64,000 bases of DNA, from assembly GCA_041398745.1 (NCBI GenBank), contig JAWKUB010000002.1, positions 930,001 to 994,000 on the forward strand, in the 5' to 3' direction. The position numbers were made by a program, and so were the translations under genes. This stretch comes from JACKHO01 sp041398745 (GTDB taxonomy: Bacteria > Planctomycetota > Planctomycetia > Planctomycetales > Planctomycetaceae). Below the pieces are notes generated by a model that had not been told where the DNA came from, did no database searches, and worked only from the letters and a program-made list of their open reading frames with translations. Shown piece after piece: positions 19,079-29,208 of the stretch (position 1 is its first letter; each line of letters opens with the position of its first letter).

Positions 19079-20776
19079 ATGTACTTTCTTCCTGACATTC
19101 CTCTGCTGAAGAAGGAACTGGCGGAGCAGTCGTCTCAATTTCGGACGTACGTCATTCGCGGGCTGTTCGGACTGCTGCTGTACGTGGGCGGCCTGATGCT
19201 CATTTACGGCAACGGGGGAAATGTTCGCTCCGATGTCAGTCTCGGTGCGGGGCGCGAACTGTTTTGGAATGTGGTGTACCTGGAATCGCTCGCGATTTAT
19301 CTGTTTCTCCCTGCCATGACTGCTGGAGCGCTGGCTGGTGAAAAAGAGCGGGAGAGTTTGTCGCTGCTGCTGCTGACCACGTTGCCGGCGTGGTCCATTC
19401 TGGTGCAGAAATTGCTGAGTCGACTCATCCCCATTCTCTCACTGGTCGTGATTTCGTTCCCGTTGCTGGCGGCGGCATACTCGTTTGGTGGTGTACCGCG
19501 TGATGAACTGTGGCTGGCAGGCGTGTTGCTGGTGATTTGGGCCGTTCAACTTTCTGCGATTTCACTCGCCTGTTCGGCGTATGCCAGAACGACCGTCTCA
19601 GCACTGGTGATGACTTACTTGATTGCCGCTCTGCTGTTCTTCTTGTTTTCCGGTATTTCCGCCGGAACATCCGACAGAGGATTTGTTTACTCATATCTTC
19701 CATTCGTCAGGGCGGCTGGGGAATTCCGACTTAACTCGTCACCACAAGGAGTTTTTCGCTGTCTGTTTCTCACGGGAATGGCGTTGGTGGCTGCACGCGT
19801 TTGTCTGTTTGCCCGGGCATTCAGTCCCCCCAGCAATGCGATGCTGAAATTCTTACGAGCGGTCGATCATTTCTGGAACGACCTCAACAACGTCACGGGC
19901 GGTGTCGTACTCGTTGACGACAAAAATCGCTGGCCGCAGAATCGTCCCATTTCGTGGCGTGAGACCTCGAAAAAGTCGTTGGGGACATTTCGATACCTGT
20001 TCCGTGTCCTGGTCCTCATCGAAACGCCCATTCTGGTCATCTGTCAAATGACGCAGGCGACCGGAACATCGGGCGTGTCGAGTGTGTCGTACCTGTTGTA
20101 CATCACCTGGGGAATTGGCACCGCGTTGGTTTGCGTCCACGCGGCGAGTGTCATTTCTGGCGAACGTGCACGACAAACGCTCGATTCACTATTGACCGCT
20201 CCGATCACCGGCGCCGATATCGTGAGGGAAAAGCTATCCGGCGTACGGCGACTTCTGTTCGTGCTGACTGTCCCCATGCTGACCATCATCGTTTTTCAGC
20301 ACTGGTTTCGGGATTACTACTGGGAATTTCGGTATTTGGTCCGGTCCATTTCTCTCATGGTGACGATGCTCATGCTGCTTGTGTGGATATGCACTCTCGT
20401 GGGACTCCGCACACGTACACAGCTTCAAGCCATTGTCGCCGCCATGACGGTGCTCATTCTCATTGTCGGAACACCCAAGGCCATCTCCTACTTTCTGGTC
20501 GCGGTATTACAGTGGAATAATGCACTGGCGGCTCAAGTCGCATTTCTTAGTCCGGCCACGCTCATTCAGTACGCAGAGCTCGGTGGGAATGATTCTCAAT
20601 TCCTCGGGAACTTCGGCGTTCGCTGGGAGAGTGAGTACTGGTTTTGGATACCTGTTGGATTTTGGGCCCTCATCGCACTGGCGATTCGATTTGTCTGCCT
20701 GTCTAATGCAGATCGCTGGCTTGGTCGTGTTCCTCCGTCAAGGTCGGCGCCGAAAATTGAATCAGTCACCGCGTAA
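19079..20776 (+). CDS. ABC-2-type transporter permease, duplicated
   Basis: The 565-residue polytopic membrane protein has about twelve hydrophobic helices in two halves. Each half contains the ABC-2 permease signature: GALAGEKERESLSLLLLTT in the first and GERARQTLDSLLTAPITG in the second. This suggests a fused pair of permease domains of the NatB/ABC-2 class that would export an unknown substrate. No ATPase gene is next to it, so the partner must be elsewhere. The 20-base gap to fabI suggests co-transcription with fabI and the following glycosyltransferase. Confidence 0.8.
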   Translation: MYFLPDIPLLKKELAEQSSQFRTYVIRGLFGLLLYVGGLMLIYGNGGNVRSDVSLGAGRELFWNVVYLESLAIYLFLPAMTAGALAGEKERESLSLLLLTTLPAWSILVQKLLSRLIPILSLVVISFPLLAAAYSFGGVPRDELWLAGVLLVIWAVQLSAISLACSAYARTTVSALVMTYLIAALLFFLFSGISAGTSDRGFVYSYLPFVRAAGEFRLNSSPQGVFRCLFLTGMALVAARVCLFARAFSPPSNAMLKFLRAVDHFWNDLNNVTGGVVLVDDKNRWPQNRPISWRETSKKSLGTFRYLFRVLVLIETPILVICQMTQATGTSGVSSVSYLLYITWGIGTALVCVHAASVISGERARQTLDSLLTAPITGADIVREKLSGVRRLLFVLTVPMLTIIVFQHWFRDYYWEFRYLVRSISLMVTMLMLLVWICTLVGLRTRTQLQAIVAAMTVLILIVGTPKAISYFLVAVLQWNNALAAQVAFLSPATLIQYAELGGNDSQFLGNFGVRWESEYWFWIPVGFWALIALAIRFVCLSNADRWLGRVPPSRSAPKIESVTA

Positions 20777-20796
20777 CTGAAGGTACCTCCAAAGCA

Positions 20797-21609
20797 ATGG
20801 ATTTCTTGCAACTCACCGGTCGCACCATTCTGGTCATGGGTGTCGCCAATCGGAAAAGTGTGGCGTACCACGTTGCTCAGGTTCTACGTGAAGCCGGAGC
20901 CGACGTGCTCTATGCCGTACGGAGTGAAGCTCGAAAGGAATCGCTGCGAAAGCTTGTCGGCGACGCACCAATTTACGTGTGTGACGTCGAGCATCAGGAT
21001 CACATCGACAAACTACGGGAAGATGTGGGGAAAGACCGCCAGCAACTCACAGGACTCGTCCACTCTATTGCCTTTGCTGATTACTCGGCTGGCTGGCAAC
21101 CGTTTCATGCGACACCCCGGGCAGCGTTTCTGCAGGCTGTCGACATTTCCTGCTTCTCGTTTATTGCGGTCTCGAACGCATTTCGCGACCTGCTCGATCC
21201 CGAACAGGGGAGCGTCATTTCCATATCAATCTCCACCACACGGATGGCCGCAGAGAATTACGGCTACATGGCTCCGGTCAAAGCGGCACTCGACTCTTCT
21301 GTCTGTTTCCTGGCCAAGTCGTTTTCAGAGTTTTCGAAAGTGCGGTTCAACGCGGTCTGTCCAGGTCTGCTAAAGACGTCAGCCTCGGCCGGAATTCCGG
21401 GATACGTGGACTCGTATTTGTTTGCAGAACAGGCGACCTTGCGGAAGTCGGCGGTTCAGACCAGCGAAGTGGCCAACGTGGCTGCGTTTCTGTTGAGCCC
21501 CCGTTCCTCGGGAATCAACGCGCAGGGCATTGTCATCGATGCCGGCATGGGTGTGAACTACTTCGACAAGGCACTGGTTTCGCAGGCAGTCGGGCATCCC
21601 CAGTCGTAA
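20797..21609 (+). CDS. fabI: Enoyl-[acyl-carrier-protein] reductase FabI
   Basis: The 270-residue short-chain dehydrogenase has the FabI-type variant nucleotide loop GVANRKSVAYHVA, HSIAFA near residue 90, and the catalytic pair Y155 and K162 in the spacing Tyr-x6-Lys (YGYMAPVK). It reduces enoyl-ACP with NAD(P)H in the last step of fatty-acid elongation. It is slightly divergent in the active-site helix from the enterobacterial enzyme, so a related SDR function is possible but less likely. An AAGG lies upstream of the ATG. It is followed 10 bases later by the GT39-like gene. Confidence 0.87.
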   Translation: MDFLQLTGRTILVMGVANRKSVAYHVAQVLREAGADVLYAVRSEARKESLRKLVGDAPIYVCDVEHQDHIDKLREDVGKDRQQLTGLVHSIAFADYSAGWQPFHATPRAAFLQAVDISCFSFIAVSNAFRDLLDPEQGSVISISISTTRMAAENYGYMAPVKAALDSSVCFLAKSFSEFSKVRFNAVCPGLLKTSASAGIPGYVDSYLFAEQATLRKSAVQTSEVANVAAFLLSPRSSGINAQGIVIDAGMGVNYFDKALVSQAVGHPQS

Positions 21610-21619
21610 GAGGTACAGG

Positions 21620-23314
21620 ATGACCTTTTCCCGTTCGGACTGGCTCGGGCTGGCTGTTGTGCTACTACTGGCATTCGCGCTGCGCTGCTGGCAATTCCAG
21701 AATATGTCGGTTGAACACTTCGACGAAGGAGTTTACGCGTCGAACTTGTTTGTTGGTGATCATCTCAACAACGAGTACCCCGATCAGCATCTTTACGCAC
21801 CGCCACTGCTGCCAACGCTATTTGAATGGACTCTTATTCTGACAGCGGGAACAACGCAGTCGGTCATATGGATCAATATCATTCTCGGAACTGCACTGGT
21901 CGGTGTGGTGTACTGGGCGGCCTGTGAGTGGCATGATGCGCGGACAGCGCTTGTTGCTGGATTGCTGGCGGCCACGAGTGAGTTCGCGATTGCATTTAGT
22001 CGCTCTGCTTTGACCGACATTCCCCTGGCGATGTTTCTCACTGTGGCCCTCATTGCCGGAGCACGGGCCTTGAAACAGGACTCATTCATCTGGGCTGCCG
22101 TCGCGATGATCAGCGGCGCGTTGGCGTGGTGGACCAAATACAACGGCTGGCTGGCACCGGCCATCCTCGTTTCCGGAACCGTGGCGTGGTGTGTCTGGAC
22201 TCGACCCGCGAAAACTGAGGTGTTTGCCAAACTGCGACTCGTCGTGCTCATTGCCGTTGGTGTTTTCGTGCTGTGGCTGCCTTACTTGTGGCAGCTTCAG
22301 TCGATTGGTGGATACGCAGCAGTGGCGGAAAACCATCGGGGGTACTTTGGAGGATTTCCTGGTTGGGTGACGTCGTTCGTGCGTCAGATTCAAATTCAGA
22401 ACCACTACTTGGGACGCACGACTTTGGCAGGCCTTGTTGTCGGCTGGGGAATTCTCATCTGGCGACAGAAGATTGAGAAGAACGCACCCGATGTCCTGCA
22501 GTTGCTGTTCCTCACCGCTGGCGTCGTCGTCAGCTTCTGGTGCATCTGGCTGGTTGTTCCCATTGGGTTGTTGATGCACTGGCTGATGCAACAAAACGCG
22601 ACGGTAAACGATACCGAAGTTGTCAAAGCACAGCAGGAAGTAACACCGGTGTCGTTCTGGATTCACGCAGCCTGGGTCGTGAGCTTGCTGATTGCCATTC
22701 CGCTGTACCGAGCGTATCCGCGATTGCAACTACCCCTTCATGTTGGCATGTGGATTGCCGCAGCTGCCGCGATGACCTGGGTTGTACGCAACGCGACTGA
22801 CGGACGGTTCCGCTATGTGTTTCCCATCATCGGATTGTTCTTTCTACTTTGGCCACTGAACGCGTCACCGGCTTGGGAACAACGTACGGGCTTGCAGGAA
22901 GCAGCAGCGGAGATTCAAGGGAATCTCGAAAGTCATTTGCAGAATGTTCGGCGGTCAACGCTCCCCGACATTGATTGCGTGCTTTACGTATATGCCGAGC
23001 CGGGGCTTTACTATTACCTCTCTGCAGGTGACGGGGGAAGTGTCTCCTACATGACGCAGCCAGCGGGGAATTTGGGACTGGCGAAACCGGGGGCAACCGA
23101 CAATCGAGTCCCGGCACTACTCATTACCGGTCCACACGCTCACCAGGACCATCCGGAGTTACTGGAATCATCAATGCCCATTCCCGGCCTGCGATTAATC
23201 GACGAAGTACCGTATCAGCCGAGCGACTTTGTTCTGCTGGACGACATGAGTCCGAGCCAACTTGCTGGCGGACGAAACCGTTCGATTCGCGTGTGGTACA
23301 TCGAAGGAAAGTAG
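21620..23314 (+). CDS. Polytopic glycosyltransferase of the GT39/ArnT type
   Basis: The 564-residue membrane protein has a hydrophobic N-terminal helix and then EHFDEGVYA. The Asp-Glu pair on the first extracytoplasmic loop is the catalytic signature of GT-C enzymes such as PMT and ArnT. About ten more hydrophobic segments follow, and a soluble C-terminal domain of about 170 residues. These enzymes transfer sugars from lipid-phosphate carriers on the periplasmic side. The acceptor cannot be told from sequence. It is convergent with tilS, with only seven bases between the two stop codons. Confidence 0.85.
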   Translation: MTFSRSDWLGLAVVLLLAFALRCWQFQNMSVEHFDEGVYASNLFVGDHLNNEYPDQHLYAPPLLPTLFEWTLILTAGTTQSVIWINIILGTALVGVVYWAACEWHDARTALVAGLLAATSEFAIAFSRSALTDIPLAMFLTVALIAGARALKQDSFIWAAVAMISGALAWWTKYNGWLAPAILVSGTVAWCVWTRPAKTEVFAKLRLVVLIAVGVFVLWLPYLWQLQSIGGYAAVAENHRGYFGGFPGWVTSFVRQIQIQNHYLGRTTLAGLVVGWGILIWRQKIEKNAPDVLQLLFLTAGVVVSFWCIWLVVPIGLLMHWLMQQNATVNDTEVVKAQQEVTPVSFWIHAAWVVSLLIAIPLYRAYPRLQLPLHVGMWIAAAAAMTWVVRNATDGRFRYVFPIIGLFFLLWPLNASPAWEQRTGLQEAAAEIQGNLESHLQNVRRSTLPDIDCVLYVYAEPGLYYYLSAGDGGSVSYMTQPAGNLGLAKPGATDNRVPALLITGPHAHQDHPELLESSMPIPGLRLIDEVPYQPSDFVLLDDMSPSQLAGGRNRSIRVWYIEGK

Positions 23315-23321
23315 AACGCCC

Positions 23322-24320
23322 CTATCCACTGGTAATGGTGAGTGTGCCGCGGCGCCAATGGGCTTCAATTTTTCCAGGGAGTGTGCATCCTGATGGGTGA
23401 CCACTGTGAGCTACCAGCCCAGCCAATGACTGCCAGTGAAAGGTGGTCATCTCTTTCCGCGGCCAACCGAGTTCAGACCATATTTCAATGAACATCGCGA
23501 CAAGAATGCTACGCGGCGTATCCCGCATTGCAGCACAAGCAATCGAGACGACGGTTCCTTCGCCTGTCCGCTCGATTTGAACAGCTTCATGGCGGATTCC
23601 CTTTGCGGACCAATTGAGTCCTGCTTCTGCTTCCAGGCTTTGCCCGGCCAGTCGACAGAGTGCAGCAACAACCTGAGGATTAAACTGTTCTTGCAACAGC
23701 GGAAGCAGGGAGTTTCTGATGCGATTGCGCGTGAAATTCTCACTCGCGTTGGTGGGATCAGAGAGCCAGTCGACGTCGCGATGCTGCAGCCAATCTTCGA
23801 GCTGACTTCGCTCGAGACTCAGCAATGGCCTGATGAGTTCGCAATGATCATTCAGTTGTCTGCGTGAAGGGATGCCTGAAAGCCCGCGCAGGCCTGTGCC
23901 ACGAACGATATGGTGCAGCACTGTTTCGGCCTGATCATTCGCAGTGTGGCCCACGGCAACAAACGGACAAGACAATTGCTCTGCATTTTGAGCCAGAAAC
24001 GCGTAGCGTGCGTTGCGCGCCTGTTCTTCCACTTGCGAATCTGCGGTAGGAGACTCGCAGCGTTGTACGTGGCATTTGAGGTTTCGTCCCCGACAGAATT
24101 CGCTGACGAACAGGACATCAGCATGACTGTCGGCCCGAAGTCCATGGTCGAAATGCGCGACTTCAAGTTGCAGGGAGAACTCTTCACTCAGTTCCTGCAG
24201 TGCGACCAGCAGGGCCAGACTGTCGGCCCCACCGGAAACCGCAACCAGAACGGACGTGTTACAAACATCGAGTTCTGTGAGCGATTTGCGAACGGCGGTG
24301 AGAACTTGGTCGGGAACCAC
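23322..24320 (-). CDS. tilS: tRNA(Ile)-lysidine synthase
   Basis: The 332-residue PP-loop ATPase has the signature SGGADS at residues 29-34 and the TilS-typical HFDHGLRADSHAD and VGHTANDQAETVLHHIVRGTG segments. The enzyme attaches lysine to C34 of the tRNA-Ile that reads AUA, making it specific for isoleucine. Only a short C-terminal domain follows the core, so it is at the small end of the family. Its GTG start overlaps the argB stop by one base (TAGTG), which suggests translational coupling. Confidence 0.95.
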   Translation of the reverse strand: MVPDQVLTAVRKSLTELDVCNTSVLVAVSGGADSLALLVALQELSEEFSLQLEVAHFDHGLRADSHADVLFVSEFCRGRNLKCHVQRCESPTADSQVEEQARNARYAFLAQNAEQLSCPFVAVGHTANDQAETVLHHIVRGTGLRGLSGIPSRRQLNDHCELIRPLLSLERSQLEDWLQHRDVDWLSDPTNASENFTRNRIRNSLLPLLQEQFNPQVVAALCRLAGQSLEAEAGLNWSAKGIRHEAVQIERTGEGTVVSIACAAMRDTPRSILVAMFIEIWSELGWPRKEMTTFHWQSLAGLVAHSGHPSGCTLPGKIEAHWRRGTLTITSG

Positions 24321-25195
24321 TACTTGACAATTTCCGTTCCAATTCCAGTGTCGGAATAGATTTCGAGGAGCACGGAGTGCGGAACACGCGCATCCACGAT
24401 GTGGATTTTCTTCACGCCTGCTTCGAGGGCTTCCAAGGCCGCTTCCACTTTGGGAACCATGCCGGCATCGATAATGCCTTCGCGGATTAGCTCGCGGCAG
24501 CGTTTTACAGTTAAGTGAGACTGCAACGTGTCGGGGTTGTTTCGGTCCAGGAAAATACCAGGGACGTCGCTGAGGAACATCAGTTTTTCGGCTTTCAGCA
24601 GTCGGGCGACGGCTGCGGCCGCAGTGTCGGCATTGACGTTGAGCGGCTTTCCGTCAGCGTCGAGGGCGACTGAGGGAATGACTGGAATGGTGCGCGAACG
24701 ACAAACTCCGACGAGCAGGTTTCGATCAATTCCGGTGACATGGCCGACACGACCCAAATCGAGTTCAGTACCGTCGTCCTCTTTCAGCTTCAGCATTTCC
24801 CCCTTCAGCACGTTCTGAGAATTCAGATGCAGTGCAACGGCGTTTCCGCCCAGAGTCCTGATGTCGTCTGCCAGCCCTTCGCTGAGTTCATTCGCTAGAA
24901 CCTGAGTGACAATATTGAGCGTGGCTTCATCTGTGTATCGTCGACCTTTGACGAAACGTGGCTCAATGCCGGATTGAGCCATCCCGCGACTAATAGCCTT
25001 GCCGCCACCGTGGATGAGAATGGGACGCATGCCCACGGCTTCCATGAAAATCACGTCATTCAGGCAACGGCGTACCGACTCCTCATCATCAAGGGCACTT
25101 CCGCCGAGTTTGATGATGACGTAACGGTCACGAAACTGTCGAATCCAGCTCAGAGCTTCGACAAGTACGCGGGTCTTTTTGATGGCGTCGTCCAC
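24320..25195 (-). CDS. argB: Acetylglutamate kinase
   Basis: The 291-residue amino-acid kinase begins with an N-terminal helix, then IKLGGSALDD (phosphate-binding glycine loop), LIHGGGKAIS, and RFVKGRRYTDEATL, the N-acetylglutamate-binding stretch. NVNADTAAAAVARLL and KLMFLSDVPGI follow. It phosphorylates N-acetyl-L-glutamate in arginine biosynthesis. The length matches the family. It is the first gene of a two-gene unit with tilS. The other arg genes are not in this window. Confidence 0.96.
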   Translation of the reverse strand: MDDAIKKTRVLVEALSWIRQFRDRYVIIKLGGSALDDEESVRRCLNDVIFMEAVGMRPILIHGGGKAISRGMAQSGIEPRFVKGRRYTDEATLNIVTQVLANELSEGLADDIRTLGGNAVALHLNSQNVLKGEMLKLKEDDGTELDLGRVGHVTGIDRNLLVGVCRSRTIPVIPSVALDADGKPLNVNADTAAAAVARLLKAEKLMFLSDVPGIFLDRNNPDTLQSHLTVKRCRELIREGIIDAGMVPKVEAALEALEAGVKKIHIVDARVPHSVLLEIYSDTGIGTEIVK

Positions 25196-25323
25196 AGTGT
25201 TTCCTCAAAAAATCCCAACTGACGCACCTTTTCATGCGGCCAGCAGCAGTTTGCAAGTGGTAGAAGTTATCGACGCGGAGGACCGCAGAGCAAATGTACG
25301 GATTCCATTTCCTCTGCGTCTTC

Positions 25324-28300
25324 TCACACGTGAGAGATTCGATCGGGGTTCGCCACGCAGTCTTCCAGTACTTCACAGGCTTTCAGCAGCAGTGGTTCCA
25401 GTTTCTCGTACAGCAATTGAGCCGGTTCCATGTTGCCTTCTTTGCAAGTATGTTCCAATTCCAAGGCAACGTCCTTCACAGAATTCACGGCCAGCGTTGC
25501 CATGGCGCCTTTGATGAGGTGGGCCAGGCGATGCGCCGTTTTCGCATCCTGACTGGAAATCGCTGCGGCGAGATCGGTCATGTGCTGAGGGCACTCTTCC
25601 AGGAACGCGTCGATGACGGTAATCAGCAGGTCTTTGTCTCCCGCCACCGCTTCAAGTGCGGAATTCCAGTCGATGTCGACGCCTGCATTCACTTCTGTTG
25701 GCGTCGCTGCCGGGGCGTCCAACCCGACGGGAGCGAACTGTTTGATTGTTTCGTAAAGCTCCTGAGCGCGGACCGGCTTGGAAACGTAACCATCCATGCC
25801 GCCGTCCAGGCAACGTTCTTTGTCGCCTTTCATGGCGTGAGCAGTCATTGCGATGATGGGCAACCGTGCATGATGCGACGATTTGATTTTTCCCTCTGCT
25901 TCCAGTCGACGAATTTCGGCGGTTGCTTCGAGTCCATCCAATTCAGGCATTTGAATGTCCATGAGAATGAGGTCGAAGTTTCCGTTCGACGCCAATTCAA
26001 CAGCTTCGCGGCCATTGTTGGCAATGGTGACATCATGATTCCACTTCTTGTGAAGTAAGCCTATTGCCAGCATTTGATTGGCCTTGGCATCCTCCGCGAG
26101 GAGGATGTTGAGTGGCCGTACGGTCGCTTCGTCGGCGTCGACCTTTGCCGGGCCACTCTCCGATTCCATTGAGGAAATGCCAAAGGCGACGACAATGGAA
26201 TTGAACAGTTCCGATTGCTTTACGGGCTTCATCAAGTGAGCGGAGATATCCAGTTCGGCACAGCGTTTTCTGTCGCTCGGACGATCTCCCGAGGTCAACA
26301 TAATGATGACCAAATCGCCGAGGTGCTCGTCTTTACGGATCTTCTCTGCCAATGTAAACCCATCGACGCCGGGCATGTTGACGTCGGAGAGCACGAGAGA
26401 GAATTGTTCGCCCGATTCCCTGGCTTCACGCAGAAGCTTCAACGCCTCATCAGCGCAACTCGCGAGAACAGGTTCCATGCCGCGAGCTTTGACAACATCG
26501 TGCAGGATGCGGCGATTGGTCGCATTGTCGTCAACAATGAGCGTCTTCATTCCAGTAATGCGCCCGAGATACTCTCGATGTGGACTGGCTGGTAACTCGT
26601 CAGTAATGCCGAACCGTGCGGTGAAGAAGAATGTGCTACCTCTCCCTAATTCGCTCTCGGCCCAAATACGGCCATGCATGAGTGAGACAATACGCGATGA
26701 AATGGTCAGACCCAGACCGGTACCGCCGAATCGGCGAGTGGTTGAAGAGTCCGCCTGTTCAAACGCTTCGAAAACCCGGTCGAGCCGATCGGGTGAAATT
26801 CCCACTCCGGTATCGCGAACTGAGAATTGCAGGACGACGTCGTCATCGGTTCTTGAAACTTCGCGGACCTGAACAACGACTTCTCCTTCGTCAGTGAATT
26901 TGATAGCGTTGCCGACGAGGTTCAAAATGACCTGCCGCAGTCGTCCGGAATCGCCCACAAGACCGTCGGGGATATCATCGGTGACATGGAATGCCAGTTC
27001 GAGATTCTTTCCATGTGCTCTTACCGCTAGGGAACGCATGGTGTCGGCGAGACTGTCCTGCAGACTAAATGTAATTTCTTCCAAATCGAGCTTCCCCGCT
27101 TCGATTTTGGAGAAGTCGAGGATGTCATTGATAATCGACAGCAGGGACTCACCCGACTCGTGAATCATGCGAGCGTATTCCCGCTGCGATGTTTCGAGCG
27201 GGCTCTCCATCAAGAGTTCAGACATTCCAATGACGGCATTCATTGGCGTACGGATTTCGTGGCTCATATTTGCCAGGAAGTCGCTCTTTGCTCGGTTAGC
27301 GGCGTCGGCGGCTTCCTTGGCGGCTTGAAGTGCTGCCCGGGCGCGACGTCGTTTCACCACACGTCCAATTTGCTCGCCCACGCTCTGGAAAATCAGCAGC
27401 AATTGGTCATCCATGTCGATTTCGTCGAACGAGAAGAACTCCAGAACTGCGACGAGTTCCTCATCAATGACAATTGGAAATCCGAATGCCCCCTTGATGT
27501 TCAGGCTTGTACAAATCTCCACGCGCGGGGAACTGCTTTCTTCCTGCATGTTCTGAACCCAGCATGGTTTGAGGTCGTTCCAAATACGACCGGGTAAACC
27601 CGTACCTCGTTTCAGCACGATTTTTTCAGTGGCAATGCGGAACTTTTGGAAGCGGTCATCATTGGTGTGATGCCAGATGTCCGTCGGCTCCAACACCAGA
27701 CGTTCTTCATCGGGAAGATAGACATGCCCCACGGGCCAGCCGGTTAGATCACAAATCAAGTCCGTGCACCCTTGAAGTGCTTCTGTGAATGAACTCGTTT
27801 GCCCAGCAAGTGTTGTTGATTGATAGAGCAGTCGCGCTTCCAGTGCTTGGCGTCGCACAGCCTGTTCAGCGAGCTTTCTTCGAGTAATGTCTCGTGCAAT
27901 TCCGAGTACGCCAGCGACGTTTCCCTCGGCATCTCGGAATGGCACTTTGGTGGTCAGTAACCACGACTCATTTCCTTCGGCATCAACAGCCTGTTCTTCC
28001 AAATGGTTGATTGCCTCACCCGATTCCATAATGCGTCGATCATCGGTCATGAAGTGTTCGGCAAGCTCTGCTGACCAGAAATCACGATCATCTCGGCCAA
28101 TGACATCTTCAAAGGAGTCAACATTCATGAGCCGCAACATTGCCGCATTGACGGTGAGGAAGCGTCCTTCCCGGTCTTTGACGAAAATTAAATCTGGCAA
28201 GTTGTCCATGAGCGTGCGAAGCAAGTCGCGTTCTCGCTCAAGGGCCAATTCCGCATACACCCGGTCGCTAATGTCCCAGAATAAGCACTGGATGCCCGAG

Positions 28301-29061
28301 ACTTGTCCTTTCGAGTCGTAAACGCAGCCCTTCAGGACTTCGACATAAATTGTCTTTCCTTCCGGAGTCCGATGTTCCTCAACATCGATACGGTCTTTCC
28401 CCGATCGAAGGACCTCTAAATCGTCTTCGTGATACTTTTTGGCCAGTTCCTGAGGGAACAAGTCGAAATCCGTCTTGCCGACAATTTCACTCAGCGATCG
28501 ATTCATTGCGCGACAACAGCGCTGGTTGGCAAATACCAACTGGCCATGCATATTCTTACGCAGCACATTGAGGGGCAAGCTTTCGACGAGTGCATTGAAC
28601 ACGGCCTTGGACTCTTCGACCGTCGACTCGGCCAACTTCTGATCTGTGATATCCGTTGCAATGCCGGCAATACAGCAAGGTGTGCCACTGGAATCTTGTA
28701 CAACGCGAATTGTGTCGCGAAGCCAACGAACGGTGCCATCGGGGCGACGGATTCGATACTGCGACTCAATCGAATTGGCGTTTGTCAGACGCGTGAGATT
28801 GTCTGTAACCGTTCGGCGATCTTCCGGATGGATGGCGTCTCGCCAGACGGACAAATCCGAGAGTAAAACTTCGATGGGCTGGCCGTAAATGCGTTCCGCG
28901 GCCGAGTTCATGAATAGCAGTTTTTTCCCATCGAGCGACGTGCACCAAACCATGTCGTTCAACGAACCGAGCAACTGTCCCACAACCTGGCTGAGTTGTT
29001 CCGGTTGTTCGAAGTTCGTGAAGAAATCGATTCCGTTCACGTCGGGGTCGTTCTCAATCAT
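25324..29061 (-). CDS. Hybrid sensor histidine kinase: 3 PAS, GAF, HisKA, HATPase, 2 REC, Hpt
   Basis: The 1245-residue cytoplasmic kinase has no membrane segment. In order it has three PAS domains (about 25-140, 150-270 and 280-400; the first two end in ITDQ and ISDR type PAC motifs), a GAF domain (about 415-560), and a HisKA domain with H601 in SHEIRTP. HATPase_c follows with NAIKFTDEG, DTGVGI and GGTGLGL. There are two receivers, with D893 (LSDVNMPG) and D1035 (LMDIQMPEL), and an Hpt domain with H1181 in AHLIKGA. This gives all steps of a His-Asp-Asp-His relay in one chain. The first receiver is more divergent but keeps its Asp. The next gene upstream encodes a receiver-HATPase protein, 147 bases away on the same strand, and is the likely partner. 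Confidence 0.95.
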   Translation of the reverse strand: MIENDPDVNGIDFFTNFEQPEQLSQVVGQLLGSLNDMVWCTSLDGKKLLFMNSAAERIYGQPIEVLLSDLSVWRDAIHPEDRRTVTDNLTRLTNANSIESQYRIRRPDGTVRWLRDTIRVVQDSSGTPCCIAGIATDITDQKLAESTVEESKAVFNALVESLPLNVLRKNMHGQLVFANQRCCRAMNRSLSEIVGKTDFDLFPQELAKKYHEDDLEVLRSGKDRIDVEEHRTPEGKTIYVEVLKGCVYDSKGQVSGIQCLFWDISDRVYAELALERERDLLRTLMDNLPDLIFVKDREGRFLTVNAAMLRLMNVDSFEDVIGRDDRDFWSAELAEHFMTDDRRIMESGEAINHLEEQAVDAEGNESWLLTTKVPFRDAEGNVAGVLGIARDITRRKLAEQAVRRQALEARLLYQSTTLAGQTSSFTEALQGCTDLICDLTGWPVGHVYLPDEERLVLEPTDIWHHTNDDRFQKFRIATEKIVLKRGTGLPGRIWNDLKPCWVQNMQEESSSPRVEICTSLNIKGAFGFPIVIDEELVAVLEFFSFDEIDMDDQLLLIFQSVGEQIGRVVKRRRARAALQAAKEAADAANRAKSDFLANMSHEIRTPMNAVIGMSELLMESPLETSQREYARMIHESGESLLSIINDILDFSKIEAGKLDLEEITFSLQDSLADTMRSLAVRAHGKNLELAFHVTDDIPDGLVGDSGRLRQVILNLVGNAIKFTDEGEVVVQVREVSRTDDDVVLQFSVRDTGVGISPDRLDRVFEAFEQADSSTTRRFGGTGLGLTISSRIVSLMHGRIWAESELGRGSTFFFTARFGITDELPASPHREYLGRITGMKTLIVDDNATNRRILHDVVKARGMEPVLASCADEALKLLREARESGEQFSLVLSDVNMPGVDGFTLAEKIRKDEHLGDLVIIMLTSGDRPSDRKRCAELDISAHLMKPVKQSELFNSIVVAFGISSMESESGPAKVDADEATVRPLNILLAEDAKANQMLAIGLLHKKWNHDVTIANNGREAVELASNGNFDLILMDIQMPELDGLEATAEIRRLEAEGKIKSSHHARLPIIAMTAHAMKGDKERCLDGGMDGYVSKPVRAQELYETIKQFAPVGLDAPAATPTEVNAGVDIDWNSALEAVAGDKDLLITVIDAFLEECPQHMTDLAAAISSQDAKTAHRLAHLIKGAMATLAVNSVKDVALELEHTCKEGNMEPAQLLYEKLEPLLLKACEVLEDCVANPDRISHV

Positions 29062-29208
29062 TGCTGTTTCACCTGCCAGCGCTTCGGTGACTGAAGTCTG
29101 AACGCGCCAAGCGGCACGCGCACACCTCTTGATATCACATCAGGGCATGGCCAGCCACTGCGCATGCAGCAATTGGAAAGAGAATACAGCGGTCGCCAGA
29201 GAAGCGGG

